Of a stretch of DNA of 64,000 bases, positions 37,301 through 49,462 are shown piece by piece. Under the pieces are notes generated by a model, which made no database searches, was not told where the DNA came from, and saw nothing but the letters and a program-made list of their open reading frames with translations. The DNA is taken from assembly GCF_004027225.2 (NCBI RefSeq), contig NC_044277.2, positions 29,154,995-29,218,994 of the forward strand. The letters are read 5' to 3'. How positions within the stretch are numbered: the first letter of the stretch is position 1; each line of letters begins with the position of its first letter. A program made the position numbers and the translations under genes. This DNA is from Strigops habroptila. Its lineage: Eukaryota > Chordata > Aves > Psittaciformes > Psittacidae.

Positions 37301-39382
37301 TCAAGTCTGCCTCAATCTGTGCAGGATAGCAACTGTGCTGACAATAAAAATAATAATGCTTAGTATAGCATTTTTACGATTCAGTGCTGTACAGGCACTA
37401 ATGTTCTAAAATAAGAGAGAGCAGTAAGCAAAACCACTTTAAAGATGTTCAAGAAATGATTGAGCAGGAGGAAGTGGCCTCCCAGCAAGGCAGGAGCTGT
37501 ACCAGGATTAGAAGTGGAGACTTCCTGCCAGCCCTGCCTTCCTTCGTCTGACTCCCAACAGCCAGTCCTGTTTCTAACTTTCATGCCACTTTTATACTTG
37601 CCATCTGAGGTCCCTCATTCAAAATCACACCTCAAAGTTGAGTCGAAAAATAGGGAGAAACCTCTGATCCAAACACAAAACAAAATTCCTTCCATTCCAT
37701 ATAAAAGCTTACACCACTCTTACAAAAAAAAAAATCTCTCATTCCTGCCTTGTATGCCTAATGACCTAAACCAAAAAAAAGGCATGGTTTCTCTTAGATG
37801 TTAAAATGCTTTTTCTATTCTCATATTTGGATTCAAAGGATGCTCAAAAGTATACATTCTTAAAATGTCATTTTTTTATTTATTTAAAACCTTTTATCTT
37901 TGGGTGATTAACTCATGTAAAGCATGGCTTTTAAAGGTGCTGAGTACCCAGACTTGCAGTTGTCCAGGATGGTTTGTGGTGAGACCGGGGCATGAGTTTG
38001 TCAAACTGGGAATCATTTGCTTTCTCAAAATGTTGGAGTAAGTGAATTTTCTAGATGGTCACAATGGAGTTGTTAGTCTTGGTAGTGGATTCTAACTATC
38101 TGTCCTGCTGCACGTAGCAGTTTTAGTTCATTGCCAGTCTCTGATCAGTCCAGATCAGAGTGTTTAAACAGCACTGTTCATGAACCTTGCACATGCCTCT
38201 TGATCCAATGATGAATTTTGGTCTAGGGTCTCCTTATCAATCATTGGGTTCTTTCCTTGGGACTGTAAATTTCTTATCCCTCCAGATGTTACTCCTTGTT
38301 AAGGGATGCAACTCCCTTATCTTTCAATTTGCATTGGTCTCAAGGCCTTCACTTACATAACTAAGCACAGGTTGTAAATTAAAGTCAGCTTTATCTAGGT
38401 GGTAGTTAGCTGCTTGAGGCCTAAGGCTCCAGCACCTTCAGCTTCCCATGCTAAGAGACTACTCATGCTAAGCAAGACCACCCAGTCACAAGAACTCAGC
38501 TAAAGGAGTTCAGCTAACTAACCTTAATTCAAAACACCTCGCTTACCCCTAATACGAAAGTGAATAGCAGAAGAAGGGTACATTTTGGGGATAAGAAAAC
38601 ACATTCATATGTTTGATGTTCTCTACAGCTCAGGCCACAGGAGTGAGCTGGATGACTCCTCTGGCACTAGATGCTGGGGGTTCAAAGCACCTGTACTGTG
38701 TTTTCAGCAGTTGCATCCTTATCAGCCTCAGTTTCATGAAGAATTACTAAAAATGGGATTTAGGCTCCCAAGTCGCTCCAGCTCCTGAGGAAAACCGCAA
38801 GGGAGCAGACTCCACATAATCTGTTAGCTGCAATGATTAATTACATCAAGTTTCGTTGCTTTCAATTACATAAAAAATGAGAAAGGAAACACCTGTGGCC
38901 ATTGATAACCTTTGAAGTCTGAAGGTGTTTGTTGAAGAGGTTACAGCTGTCAGAGCCTATTTCAGCTATGTTAGCACTGCATATTGTGACTGAAACATGT
39001 TACAGAAGTGAGGTGCAGGCAGTCCTGCTGGGGGAACATGCAGAGGGTCACCTCTGAGGAGCACGAGGGGCTGGCCACTTCCTACAGCGGACACTCCTTA
39101 GCCTTTGAAAATCCTTCTTGCGTGCTCATAGGAGGAAGGTGGGAGCTCAGATCTTACAAGTTTCTTTCAAACACGTTTATTCTCAATAAGATCTTTAAGG
39201 CAGAGTAAGTTACATTTACTCATTGCGGATTTTACATGCATGTAAAATTTTTTAGTATAACATATGGCAAAAAATGGTTTGTTTTTATAGCTGTAGAGCT
39301 CAAACTGCTGAACAGATTTAGCTAAAAAACTCCAGATAAATAACCTGCACGTCCCTCTGATTCAAATACAAACATTGAAGAG

Positions 39383-39497
39383 GCAGTGTTCAAGGTTAGG
39401 TTGGATGGGCCTTTAGCAACCTGGTCTAGTAGAAGGGGGGTTGGAACTAGGTGATCTTCAAGGTCCCTTCCAACCCAAACCATTCTGTGATTCTATG
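39383..39497 (+). mobile_element. CR1 LINE 3'-end remnant (+)
   Basis: Reads TTGGATGGGCCTTTAGCAAC, CTGGTCTAGTAGAAG, then GGTTGGAACTAGGTGATCTT and AACCCAAACCATTCTGTGAT with the tail TTCTATG. Compared with the CR1 consensus I remember, a short piece after CTGGTCTAGTAGAAG is deleted. Confidence 0.92.
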
Positions 39498-40996
39498 TTA
39501 GGGATGCAGTGAATTTGAGAGGGGTTTTTAAGAGGAGTTTAAAAAGGCGGAGGACCTTTTAAACTTTGAGATGAGTTTGTGATTCACAAATAATTGTTAC
39601 TAATCATCTATTAAGTAATTTGTGGTTCTAGGAGTATTGTCACTGACGGATGGGTGATACGCGGGGGGAAACAGGAGGAGGCAGTGCCTGCAGTGAGTGG
39701 TCTGGTTTAGTCATTAGTCATGCAGCCGCTAATGTCCAGCTGGACAAAAGGCCAAAAGGTGTGGAGTTACTAACACAAACACACCCCCGCCTCCAGATCG
39801 TATTTAAAAATCAGCGTAACCGGTTCGAAAGCAGAAATTGATTTGGAAGTGCTCTTGGAAGGCGGTTGCAAGGACTTGCTGTGCAGCTCCGTGCAGGTGT
39901 CTCTGCCCTGCCAGCCCCAGTGTGAGGTGCATGAGTGTAGTGGAGGCCCAAGGTTGCATAGGTGAAGCTAAATGAAAGGCTCAATAATTGAGATCCACTG
40001 CATCACATGTATTTTTTTTCTCTTACTGTGCACACTTATCTTCAGGCTGGATATGTAAGAGAGAAGGTGAAGAAGTTCTTCTCAAAGCTATATCGGCAAT
40101 GTGAATTTTTGCAGAGCAGGCCATTTCTCAGCTGTGTAATATTCAATTCTTGTTCAAAATTTCCCATCTTACTTTCAGCTTATTCAGATCTTCCTTCCTC
40201 CAGTTGTGATACAGCTGCAAATTTGGTCATGCTTTAAATGTCCACCAAAGAAGCACCAACAAGAATATTTTGGTAGAGAATTTGGTTTTTTAGGTTATTT
40301 TGCTGGCAAATAGCTTCTGGGAGACTTAAAATGGGCTATAAAGTATGTGTACATATTTTATAAGTACATATAAATAAATAATACTACAGATAATACATAT
40401 CAATCAGTCACAGTAGTAAAGTGTCTTTGTTCAGTGTCAGGGTTCCTACACATTACGTTGCCAGTCTCTTGCAGTGCTTCACTTTTGTTCAGCAAGACTC
40501 TCCAAATTAAGCACCCCATCACAAGGATTGAACAGTGCAGAAATGCTTAGAAGACTAATCTCATTCTGATAAAGTCCTTTTACTTGTCCCACACAGTGGA
40601 AACCTCTGAGTCCAAAGAAACAAAATCGTATTTGAAATGTGACAGTCTGCTGTTAGCTGAGGGAAGCAGAGCTAAATAAATGCTTCTTTAAGTGCATGGT
40701 TCAGCTGAAGAAAACGTCGTGTTTAATGACTGATGTGAGGATCTGAAGTAGTACATCGGTGTCCTGCAGTTCTTGTTGCGTCATATTAGATGAAGTTTGG
40801 AGTAATGAAGCTCCCCAAAATACAGTGTTGCCTTATCTTGTTGAAACTGGAAAAGCTGTATTGAACCAAAGTAAACCTCTTTTTACAGCAGATGTTAGGG
40901 ACAGGCAGAGCTTTTAAGAACAGAGTTAGCATTCTCCTGATCATGCCAGTGCTATTTATCTTTAACTGGAGAATAAGCATTTTTAGAAGAGAGAGT

Positions 40997-41040
40997 GACT
41001 TGATTTGACTTGATTTTAAAATCTTTTTTTTTTTTTTTTT
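40997..41040 (+). repeat. Tandem GACTTGATTT pair and T17 run
   Basis: Two exact tandem copies of GACTTGATTT (40997-41016) followed shortly by 17 T (41024-41040). Simple-sequence slippage is the likely origin. Confidence 0.85.
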
Positions 41041-43052
41041 AAGTATTGACTAGAGCTGTGCTTTGGTGAATTGATGGTTTTCCCTGTTTAACCAGGCCAG
41101 CACAGGACCTGAGCAGATTTTCTCTCTCCTCTTGTATTAGCATTATTTTATAATACCTCACTGGCACATTGAAGAGACCCCATAGGAGTGGAGAAATGAA
41201 GTAGATGCTGAGGCAGAGTGATTTTGTCTCCTCTGCTGGTTTCCAAAATCCTGCGCTAACAGGGAGCCTTTCCACTCTGCCCACTGTCATTTCAGCACCT
41301 CTGCTGGTGCCTCCACATCACTGAGCTTTGTCCAACAGGTTGCCTGTTTTGTTCCCTTGGGATCTGTTCCCTCCCATTTTCACCTCTGGGTGTGTTTTCT
41401 GGTCCACTGGGACCTATGTCAGTGGTGAAGGCTCTGTTCTCTGCTGTGATTTTACTTCTACCTCTCACCTGGTACATACTTCTCTCTTTGCCAGTTACCC
41501 TTCTGCATTGTCCAACTCCTTTTACTTCTGACCATCTTAGCTTTTGAAGCCTTTCTAGTTATTTCATCCAGAAGTCCCTTTATTGCTTATTCTCCATATC
41601 CTTTCATTGTGCCCAGCTGTGTGTTTCCTGTGGCTTGCACAACCTGATTTACTCCGCAGGTCTTTAAATATACCTTAAAGTGCCCCTTCTTCCCAGTGTT
41701 ACACAGCAGATTGACTACCTCTGTCCGTTGTGGGGCATCCACCTTCTTTTGCAGCTGGAGATGGTGCCCATGGTTTAGATCCCTGCCTGCAAGAAACTGG
41801 CAGAGGTCCTTGGGACTAATCTTCTATTGTGCAGATCAAATAAATGTAAATTAATACATACCATTATGAAAAAGCCACATAAGCAGTTCTTGCATGCAAT
41901 TATGGTACTTCTGTGAGTTTTTTTAAACTATCCTTCAAAAAGTTGAAAATAAGTTATGCTTGCTGTTTATATCTGTATGTATAGTAGTAGTATCATTGAA
42001 ATGATCTCCAGAAAATTCATGGTTTATATTCCATAGATTATCAGAATAACTTTTACAGAATTAGATTGTTTAAAAAGAACATTAATAATAAGTAATCAAA
42101 GTGAGCCTAACACTTTGACTATCCAAGTGGGAATCATTCTGTACATCTATTCAAAGCAGCAGAAATTCAAGTCTTCTATGTCAATAGTGTTTTTCCATTA
42201 TTTCCATTTACATATTTTCTGCTTGGAGAGGCTTATCAAGCACTAAAGACTAAGATTGCATGCCATTAGTGACTAAATTACATTAAATCTTTCTGCTGCT
42301 GTGTGCGGATGGAAAGAAGATGGGGAAGAGCTTAGGTAAAAAGTAATTTTTCTAAATTACTAATCTAAAATTACTTTTTTTTAAGCAGAAGCATTACTGA
42401 CGTGTTTTGTTAGCATCTTCTGGGGCACAGTAATAGCGTAGAGAGATGAAACAATCTGTTGTTTCATCTGAACTTTCTCTTTTTGCTTAGCCTTTGTCCA
42501 GATTAATTCAAAGCATTTCATTTTGGGTGGGAGAAGGGAGAGGTTCAAGCTGTTTGACATTAGAAGAAGAGTAAATATTGGAAGGGTAGGTGTGTATCCT
42601 CAAACTGGTAGAATGAAGCTATGGAATTTTGGATCTGGGGGCAATTGCCAAACACTTTGAAGCTAAGATGGGAGATTTCCAAACAATTCTTCGTAACACA
42701 AAGTCTGTTTACAAGATTCAAAATCTGCACTTGGATCAGAAGGGATGTTTTTGCTTGTTTTCCTCTGCTGCAGTCTTATTTTCTGAAATCTTGAGGATAT
42801 CAATGTGCAGTCGTTTACATAGGAAGGCTAGGCAGGATTCCTCAGAGTGGGAGGAGATTCAAGGAAGAGCCAGAGCATTTGTGCAGGCATTGCTTTACTG
42901 CATTCTGTGTTCGCACATGTCCCAAAGTGCCACAGAAATTCCCCCTCTGAGGGGCTCAGGCCTTGCCTTACTGTGCCCTTCTGTGACAGGAGCCTCTGCT
43001 GTTGCACTTGCCGCTCACCGAAATGACTTTGAACTGTTCCACCCCAATGGGG

Positions 43053-43072
43053 TATCATAGAGTCATAGAATC
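43053..43072 (-). mobile_element. Possible CR1 terminal tail only (-)
   Basis: TATCATAGAGTCATAGAATC is the reverse complement of two terminal CR1 tail units. No CR1 body follows on the right, so it is either an extremely short 5'-truncated insertion or chance. Confidence 0.35.
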
Positions 43073-45986
43073 CTGCAGTCCTTTGCTTGGGACTTGGTGT
43101 TTTGTAGTAGCCTTTGCTTGTACAATGCTATGGCTAAAGTGTGGTTTTGTTGATACATTTATTCTTTTCTGGGAATATGTATTTTTATTTTTTTAAATCT
43201 CATACCTGAATATGTATTTGGGACTTGTATTAGTTTGAAATAATGAGGCTTCATGCTTGTTCATGGAAAAATTACTCCATGGTTCAGTGGGCAATTTATG
43301 TTAGTATCTGAAAAAGGTCCTAGTCAAGGAATGACACCAGTAGACACTAAATGCTATGCAAAGTCATATTCCTAAAGTCCTCAAACCTAAAAAGATCCTT
43401 TAACCTAAGAGTATGGCTTTTTCCTCTGCTGCTGCACTGGGCAGGTCCTGTCAGGCTCTAGTGGTCCTTTGCCCCTCTGCAACCCCTCTCCTTGTGTTCT
43501 CCTACCAATTCCTTTCTTTTTGTGGTGTTTCCAAGTGCTCCCCAGACATTTCTAACCCTTTCAAACCACCCTGGTTGTGTTCCCCTCTGAGGTGAGCAGC
43601 CATGCCTCCTTGGCAGCTGTAAAACCCCTCTTGCTGTGGGGTTATATCTTATTACATCTTGGCTTAGGCCACGTGGTACTGACTTCTGAATGCATCCTGC
43701 TGTCCAACATCCTTCATCACTGTCAAGGGCACTGCCTCTGTGTCTTGTCTCTGTTTGGTTTCTTCTGAGTTTCTGTTTTTCCTGTACATCTAAAAAGCTA
43801 TAATAATTTTCTTCAGAGGCCTGTATGTTGCTGTCTGCAGAGGTCTTCAGCCACTACCAAGAACCCACTGTGTGCCTTTTTTTGCTCCAAACTGTACATT
43901 TTAGATAGCATAGTTCAACAGGCAACATGAAGCTAGGCAATTTGGAATACAGCAGTTTGGAATTATGACTGGCAACTCTGTAAACATCTGCAGCTGTATT
44001 CTGCCACTTTCACCTGGACTAGAAACCTGGTCCCTTGGTTTTGATGTGGACCACAAAGTAAGTGGTGCCCATTTAATGCGCATTAAAACTACATTACTTA
44101 CATTTGGGTATGTTAACATAGGTTGTTTATATACAAAGGCTTTTACAAGTGGACAGGAAAAAAAAGTACCTAAAATTTCAAAGTTGCAGAAAGCATTTAT
44201 TTTGTTTTATGAGGAATACAAAGTGATACAATTTAAAACTTTTCTTAGATTATTTTTCTTCCCTGTTACATTCTCATATGAGGGTTTATATAGTATGCCC
44301 TTATTCAGTACGAAGAAGGAAACCTAATCTTTGTGTGGGCTGTTTACCAGACCAGTAGATGCTATGAGGCTGAGAGGTGTTTCCAATTTCGTTTGGTTGA
44401 GTGGTATGCTGACTGCATTGGACAACTGAGCTCTGCTTTCTACTGCAATCAGGAATTTTATGAACTTCTCCAGTAAAATGATAACTTTAATTACTGCAGA
44501 GTATGAAATAGACCTATATGAGCTTGTTAATACTTACTGTACTTGCTGAAGTTTCTGAGCTTGTTATGGACCTGAGCGAGCATATTCATAACAGTAAACA
44601 GATGCAGCTGCCCTTTCTGTTCATGGACAATTAGGAAAACACCTTGGATTTCTCCAGGTTAGTATCGGAATTCTTCTCTGAGCATTTCACTCCCATAATT
44701 ATTGCTGTCTGTGGCTTTTTATGACCTGTTTAGTTTGTCTGTTAAGTTACCCATTATTAATAACTTCTGACTGTTGCATATTTTTGTATCTGTGCCTTAA
44801 GTGTCTGATGGCTAACTGAAACAGCTGTAGAGAAATTAAAGGTTTCAACAGCATGGCTATCTGAAGATTTTCTTTTACAAATACATCTGTTTGAGACCTG
44901 GTTTTGCGAGCTAAAGATTGTGAAGCTGCATGCTTGGTGAAAATCAAGTAAAAGCATTGAGCAGCCCTTTGAAAAGTACTTGTGGATCTTACTCAAAAAC
45001 ATATCTCTAATGCTTTTTAAAGTGTTTTTTTGAGCTGGACTGATAATGCAGTTTCATTCTTTTCCAAATAGAAAGCTGTGTCTTTTGTGTGCATGCCAGA
45101 GCTGTGACAGATCTAACAGGGCAAACCCCATGGCTTTAGTGGCAGGTCCTCCAGCTTCCGTTCCTTCTACCCAGGTGTACCTGTATATAACAATATTTTT
45201 TGGAAAAAAGCTATGTAAAAAAGTAGCAGAAACCCTGTGTGGGGAGGAGGAGGCGGGGAGTAAGTGTGAGCGCGCAGCTTGGCAAGCATGATGTCATTCT
45301 AATCTGCACTGCTAGGGGATGAGCTCATCCGGGAGGGGTCTTGCACATTTACAGCTGTGCCAATTCATCTCTGGTTTGATTAACATTCTCCCAGCTCCCT
45401 CCTTGAACTAAACAACAGGCGCTGCATTATGAATTATTTAAAGACCTGTGAGAGCTTCTTCTAAATAAAAGCAAGCATCAGTGTAAAACAGAAAAGAGTG
45501 TGCTGTCTAGTTTGCTTCCGCAATGTTAGAAAATGGCATGTCTGCCATCCCCAAAAGAATAGGCAGGTTTGGGGTTTTTTTCTCCCCCCATTCCTGCTCC
45601 TTTTCCATTTTTATGCTGTTTTCAACTACAATCTGAGTTGCCTTTTTGTGGAAGGTGGGTATGTACACCTAATATCTGTATTTATATATGTTTGTTGTTT
45701 AGGTAACAGTGTAGCATTGACAAGGCTGTACTATCCCATTCTAAAACTGGGTTTTCATTTCTAATAGGAATTTAAATATGAAACTTGGACTGTTAGGAAA
45801 AAACCTAGCAAATTTTTGTATTTCTAGAGGCCACATTTAGACTCATTACTAATTTTTTTTAGAAAATCCATGAGAAAATATCTGAGTACTAAATAGGTTT
45901 TCCTTTCATGGTTTTCAAGGATTTGACTGCATTAAATGTAAGATAGTTAGGATTTTCCCTGCACAAATTTTACAAAGAATTTTAAA

Positions 45987-46015
45987 ATTCTGCTTCCATT
46001 CTGCTTCCATTCTGG
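45987..46015 (+). repeat. 11-base tandem repeat, about 2.6 copies
   Basis: ATTCTGCTTCC occurs twice in perfect tandem (45987-46008) and is followed by a partial third copy, ATTCTGG. Confidence 0.88.
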
Positions 46016-49000
46016 CCTCCTAAAACAGCCAAAGATCCATTCTGGGGTTTTAGTTTGCTTTGTGGTTTTGGGTTTTTTTGGTTGGTAGTTTTCTTCACAG
46101 AAACCATGCCATTTTGGAAGCAGGTCAGAACAGCCCTTTGAAAATCAGATAAAGTACCTGGGAACGGCTGCTGCTGCACTCTGCCTCCTGCATTGCCACA
46201 GGCTGGAGGTGTTAGTGGATTTGTATACTTACATTCAGTGAAATTCTGCTCAGAAATGCATTTGACAGATTTTTCCAAAGATTAAGATACTAAGTTGAAA
46301 TGTTGGGTGGAAATCATGAGAGCAGAATTGTGCCTAGCCTCTGGAAAATATTTTGGGACCTCTTTAAGAAGCATAACACAGGATGAATGTTCAGCATTAT
46401 TTTGGTTTCTCATAGGTAAGTGGTATCTTCCCCTTCAGTGCATCCCCTGCCTCCTCAGATGAGAATAAGGCGAACTTCTCAGTTTCTAAAGCCCTAATTA
46501 TTGCTACCATCTGTAACAGCTTAATAGGGTTGTTCACTCCTCATGTAAGGTACTTTAACTGCTTCCTTTAGATGCATCTGTACAGCAAGAGATACAAATA
46601 AAGGGAAATCTGAAATTAAGTAGAGGTGGAGTTTGAGTTATGACACCTGGTTATTCTACTATCACTGTGTCCCCCTTTCAGATTTGGGTTTGGGGGAGAT
46701 TTTGGGTGAATACCCCAAAAGTGAACAAATAGCTGAATATTTTGCTGGGGAGTAAAATTAAAAAAGCTTGTTGCTGGCAGAAGTGACTCAACCCAAAGGC
46801 CAAGCTGGTTTAATCAGTAAGTTCACCAAAAAGTGGCCCAATAAGAAAATCATCACTGTCTAAAAATCACTGCAGCCAGTTAGAGGATGGAAATTCTGCA
46901 CTAACTGTCCTCTGAGGGGAAAAAAAAAAGAAGTACTTGTATATAGTACTGCAGGTAGGTTTTTAATACTGTTACTGAAGGTGTAGAAGGACTTTGTGTA
47001 ATTCTTGTAGTCTCTATAACTCAAACAGGTGAAGAAATAGGGGTTTATCTTCATTAAAATATTCTAGAAGCATGGGAAGCAGGTAACAGCTCTTCAGTGC
47101 CTATGAAATGTTTCAGCTGGGAGCCTGCTAATGCTCCCTGTCCTTCTCCCAGAGCATTAGGAAAGTGTGGAGTAAAGCACATAGACTCGCGGTTTAAACG
47201 CCACCTCTGTATAATCAGCTTTACCTGCAACAGACAAATTGCATACCATGCTAGTTTCAAAATAGTAATCTTTTAATTTCACACCGTGAATGGGAGCGGT
47301 GCCAAAATACGCTTATTCAGAGGTGAACTCAAAATACCTTCAGCATTAACAACACAGTGTGTCCCACTGAACAAAACACATGATGTCAAATAAACATCAT
47401 TTAGTTTCCAGTCTTTTATAGCACTTTAAGTACAGCTGTGCCCAAGGATGAACTTAATCTTCAAGACGGCAAGCAGTTTTGCAGAGACAAAAGCAAAAAT
47501 AAGCCTGCTACTGAAATTTAGAAGTCTTGAGGCAAACCCACACCTCGGTTTTGTTGAAATAACACTTAATTGGTTGTTTTGGAAAGTTGCCTTGAAATGT
47601 TCCTGGGGATGCTGCTGGTTCCAGGAGTAATGATGGGGGGAGGGGGTCTGCTCTGTGTTTCACTGCTAAATTGGTAGCACTAGCTGATAGTGATGGTGTA
47701 TTTGATGCTGGGCAAACCCCTTTGCTCTTTGGCCTTTCCATATGTAAAATTGGGACTATTTTATTGTACTTCTAGGGGTTTCCTGTAAAGAGCTAAATAT
47801 TGCAGGGTAGTAGGGTATATCTTAATTTTAGGAATGTAGTTATGATTAAGCTTGTCAGTCAACATCAAATACCTTGCTTGGTAGAAGTTGTTGATTAAAT
47901 ACAGGAGATTTCTTATTCTTATTTAGTAAGAATGGGATTTTCCCATGAATGGGAATTTCTGATTGTGGAATTTCACAATGAGTAATTTGAGATGGTGGAA
48001 TGTAGGTGTGTCATTGTGGTCAGGATATCTCCTCAATACAGAGGCCAGTTGACTTAGAGATCAGTTTGTCTTACCCCAATGGGAGCACCGAGTGGGAGAT
48101 GAAGTTGGCTAGACATAAGCATCCAGTGCCATGTTACATGTCCTGTGAGGTCTGGATGTGACTGGGAGGTGCCTGAGACCTTGCTCTATGAGCAGCAGCT
48201 AACAGCCAGTGGTACACGCTAGGGCATCTCAAAGATGATGGATGCCTAAATTTTGGCAAGCCCAACTTTAATCCTGCCGGTAATGGCTATTCTCTGTGTT
48301 CAGCTAATTATTGTTCTGTGGACCAGGTTTCTGTTTACAGTGGTGGGAGCGTGGACATGTAGTCCGCTTATACATGTAAGTATAGATGTCCTGAACTGGA
48401 GGTAAATCCCACCCCGTGTCAGCCAGCTTTGCATATATTTCTGACATGTTCTTTAACTGAAGCTCGGTGTTGGGTATCCCAAATTTTTGTTTTAAAAATC
48501 CTCAAAAGGAGTGTTTTAAAAACACATTTCTTGCTTATGACAGTGATTTGTAAAACTTACTGGTGCTTTAAAGTCGATTTGTTTTAAAATGCAAAAGGCT
48601 TCTGTGAGAGAAGTGCTTCTTGACAGGAACCTGTACTTCCCTTTGCAGATCCTGCAGGTGGAGCAGCACTGGGTGTTGCACCCGTGAATACGCAGTTCTA
48701 GGCATGGAGGTTATGTAGGTTTTTGAGCAGGGGGACTTGTAGGGAGATGTAGTGCTGCTTTCCTGCTAGCCCTGGTAAGGGTACAAAATGGTTTCAGAGC
48801 TGCAACCAAAAAGTATCCCTCTGTTATGGTAGTTATGGAAGCACATTGCAAATGGCTTGTGGGAGAGTGAGAATAATCAGTGCTATCAGCTATACCCTTT
48901 TTGTTCCCAGGAAACTGAATTAATGTAGCTGGAGGCAATATTTTACTACATTTAAAAACTTAAATAAAGGCATGGGTGTCCTAGATTTTTTACCAAAGCC

Positions 49001-49340
49001 TTCTGAATATTTTTTTGCTCTTTGCTGTATTGTTTAAGATACTGCTGACTATAGGTGTGGTGGGAGAAGATAGGTCTGAGGGTGGAAGGAGGGAAAGCAC
49101 CTCTTGGTTTCATACATTAGCAAACTCGATAGAACGTGGTTTTTAAATTCAGGGCTGGTTTTTGATTTCCTGAGGTGCAGCTGAGATTTCCAGGTTCCTG
49201 CAGATGTAAGAGCTTTGCCTGGGAGATGGGGGGGATGCAGGTTTGAACTTCCTTAGCTGGCATCGTGCCTGGTCGTGCATTCCCTGGACCTAATCCCGAG
49301 CTGTTACACTAACAATGAGCAGCAGTGCCATTGTATGTGT

Positions 49341-49462
49341 ATATTTATATTTATATTTATATTTATATTTTCTATATATAAACATATTTTATATGTGTTT
49401 ATATATATGCACACATTTATATACATAGAATATAAATGCATATATATTATATGTCATATAAC
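49341..49462. repeat. AT-rich microsatellite, (ATATTT)n then TATATA-rich
   Basis: Five near-perfect ATATTT units from 49341 are followed by about 90 bases of imperfect TATATA, TATACA and TATATG sequence to about 49462. Explains the hydrophobic I/F/Y-rich frame at 49275-49502. Confidence 0.9.

Larger units (their letters stand above)
28700..39382. other. Intron 2, middle part: unique AT-rich sequence
   Basis: No coding exon or well-preserved mobile element recognised over about 10.7 kb. It contains AT-rich simple sequence at 31945-31985 and 36795-36835, an A/C-rich tract at 34278-34350, and a pyrimidine-rich stretch on the plus strand at about 33180-33620, which accounts for the open frame at 33372-33644. 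The segment at 38200-38580 has repeated CATGCTAAG and CAGCTAA words and could be a decayed LTR fragment, but I cannot assign it. Confidence 0.5.

Noticed and set aside
42629..43060. 143-codon plus-strand frame
   Set aside because: Unrecognised product, no splice or promoter context, and a frame of this length is expected occasionally by chance in 64 kb read in six frames.
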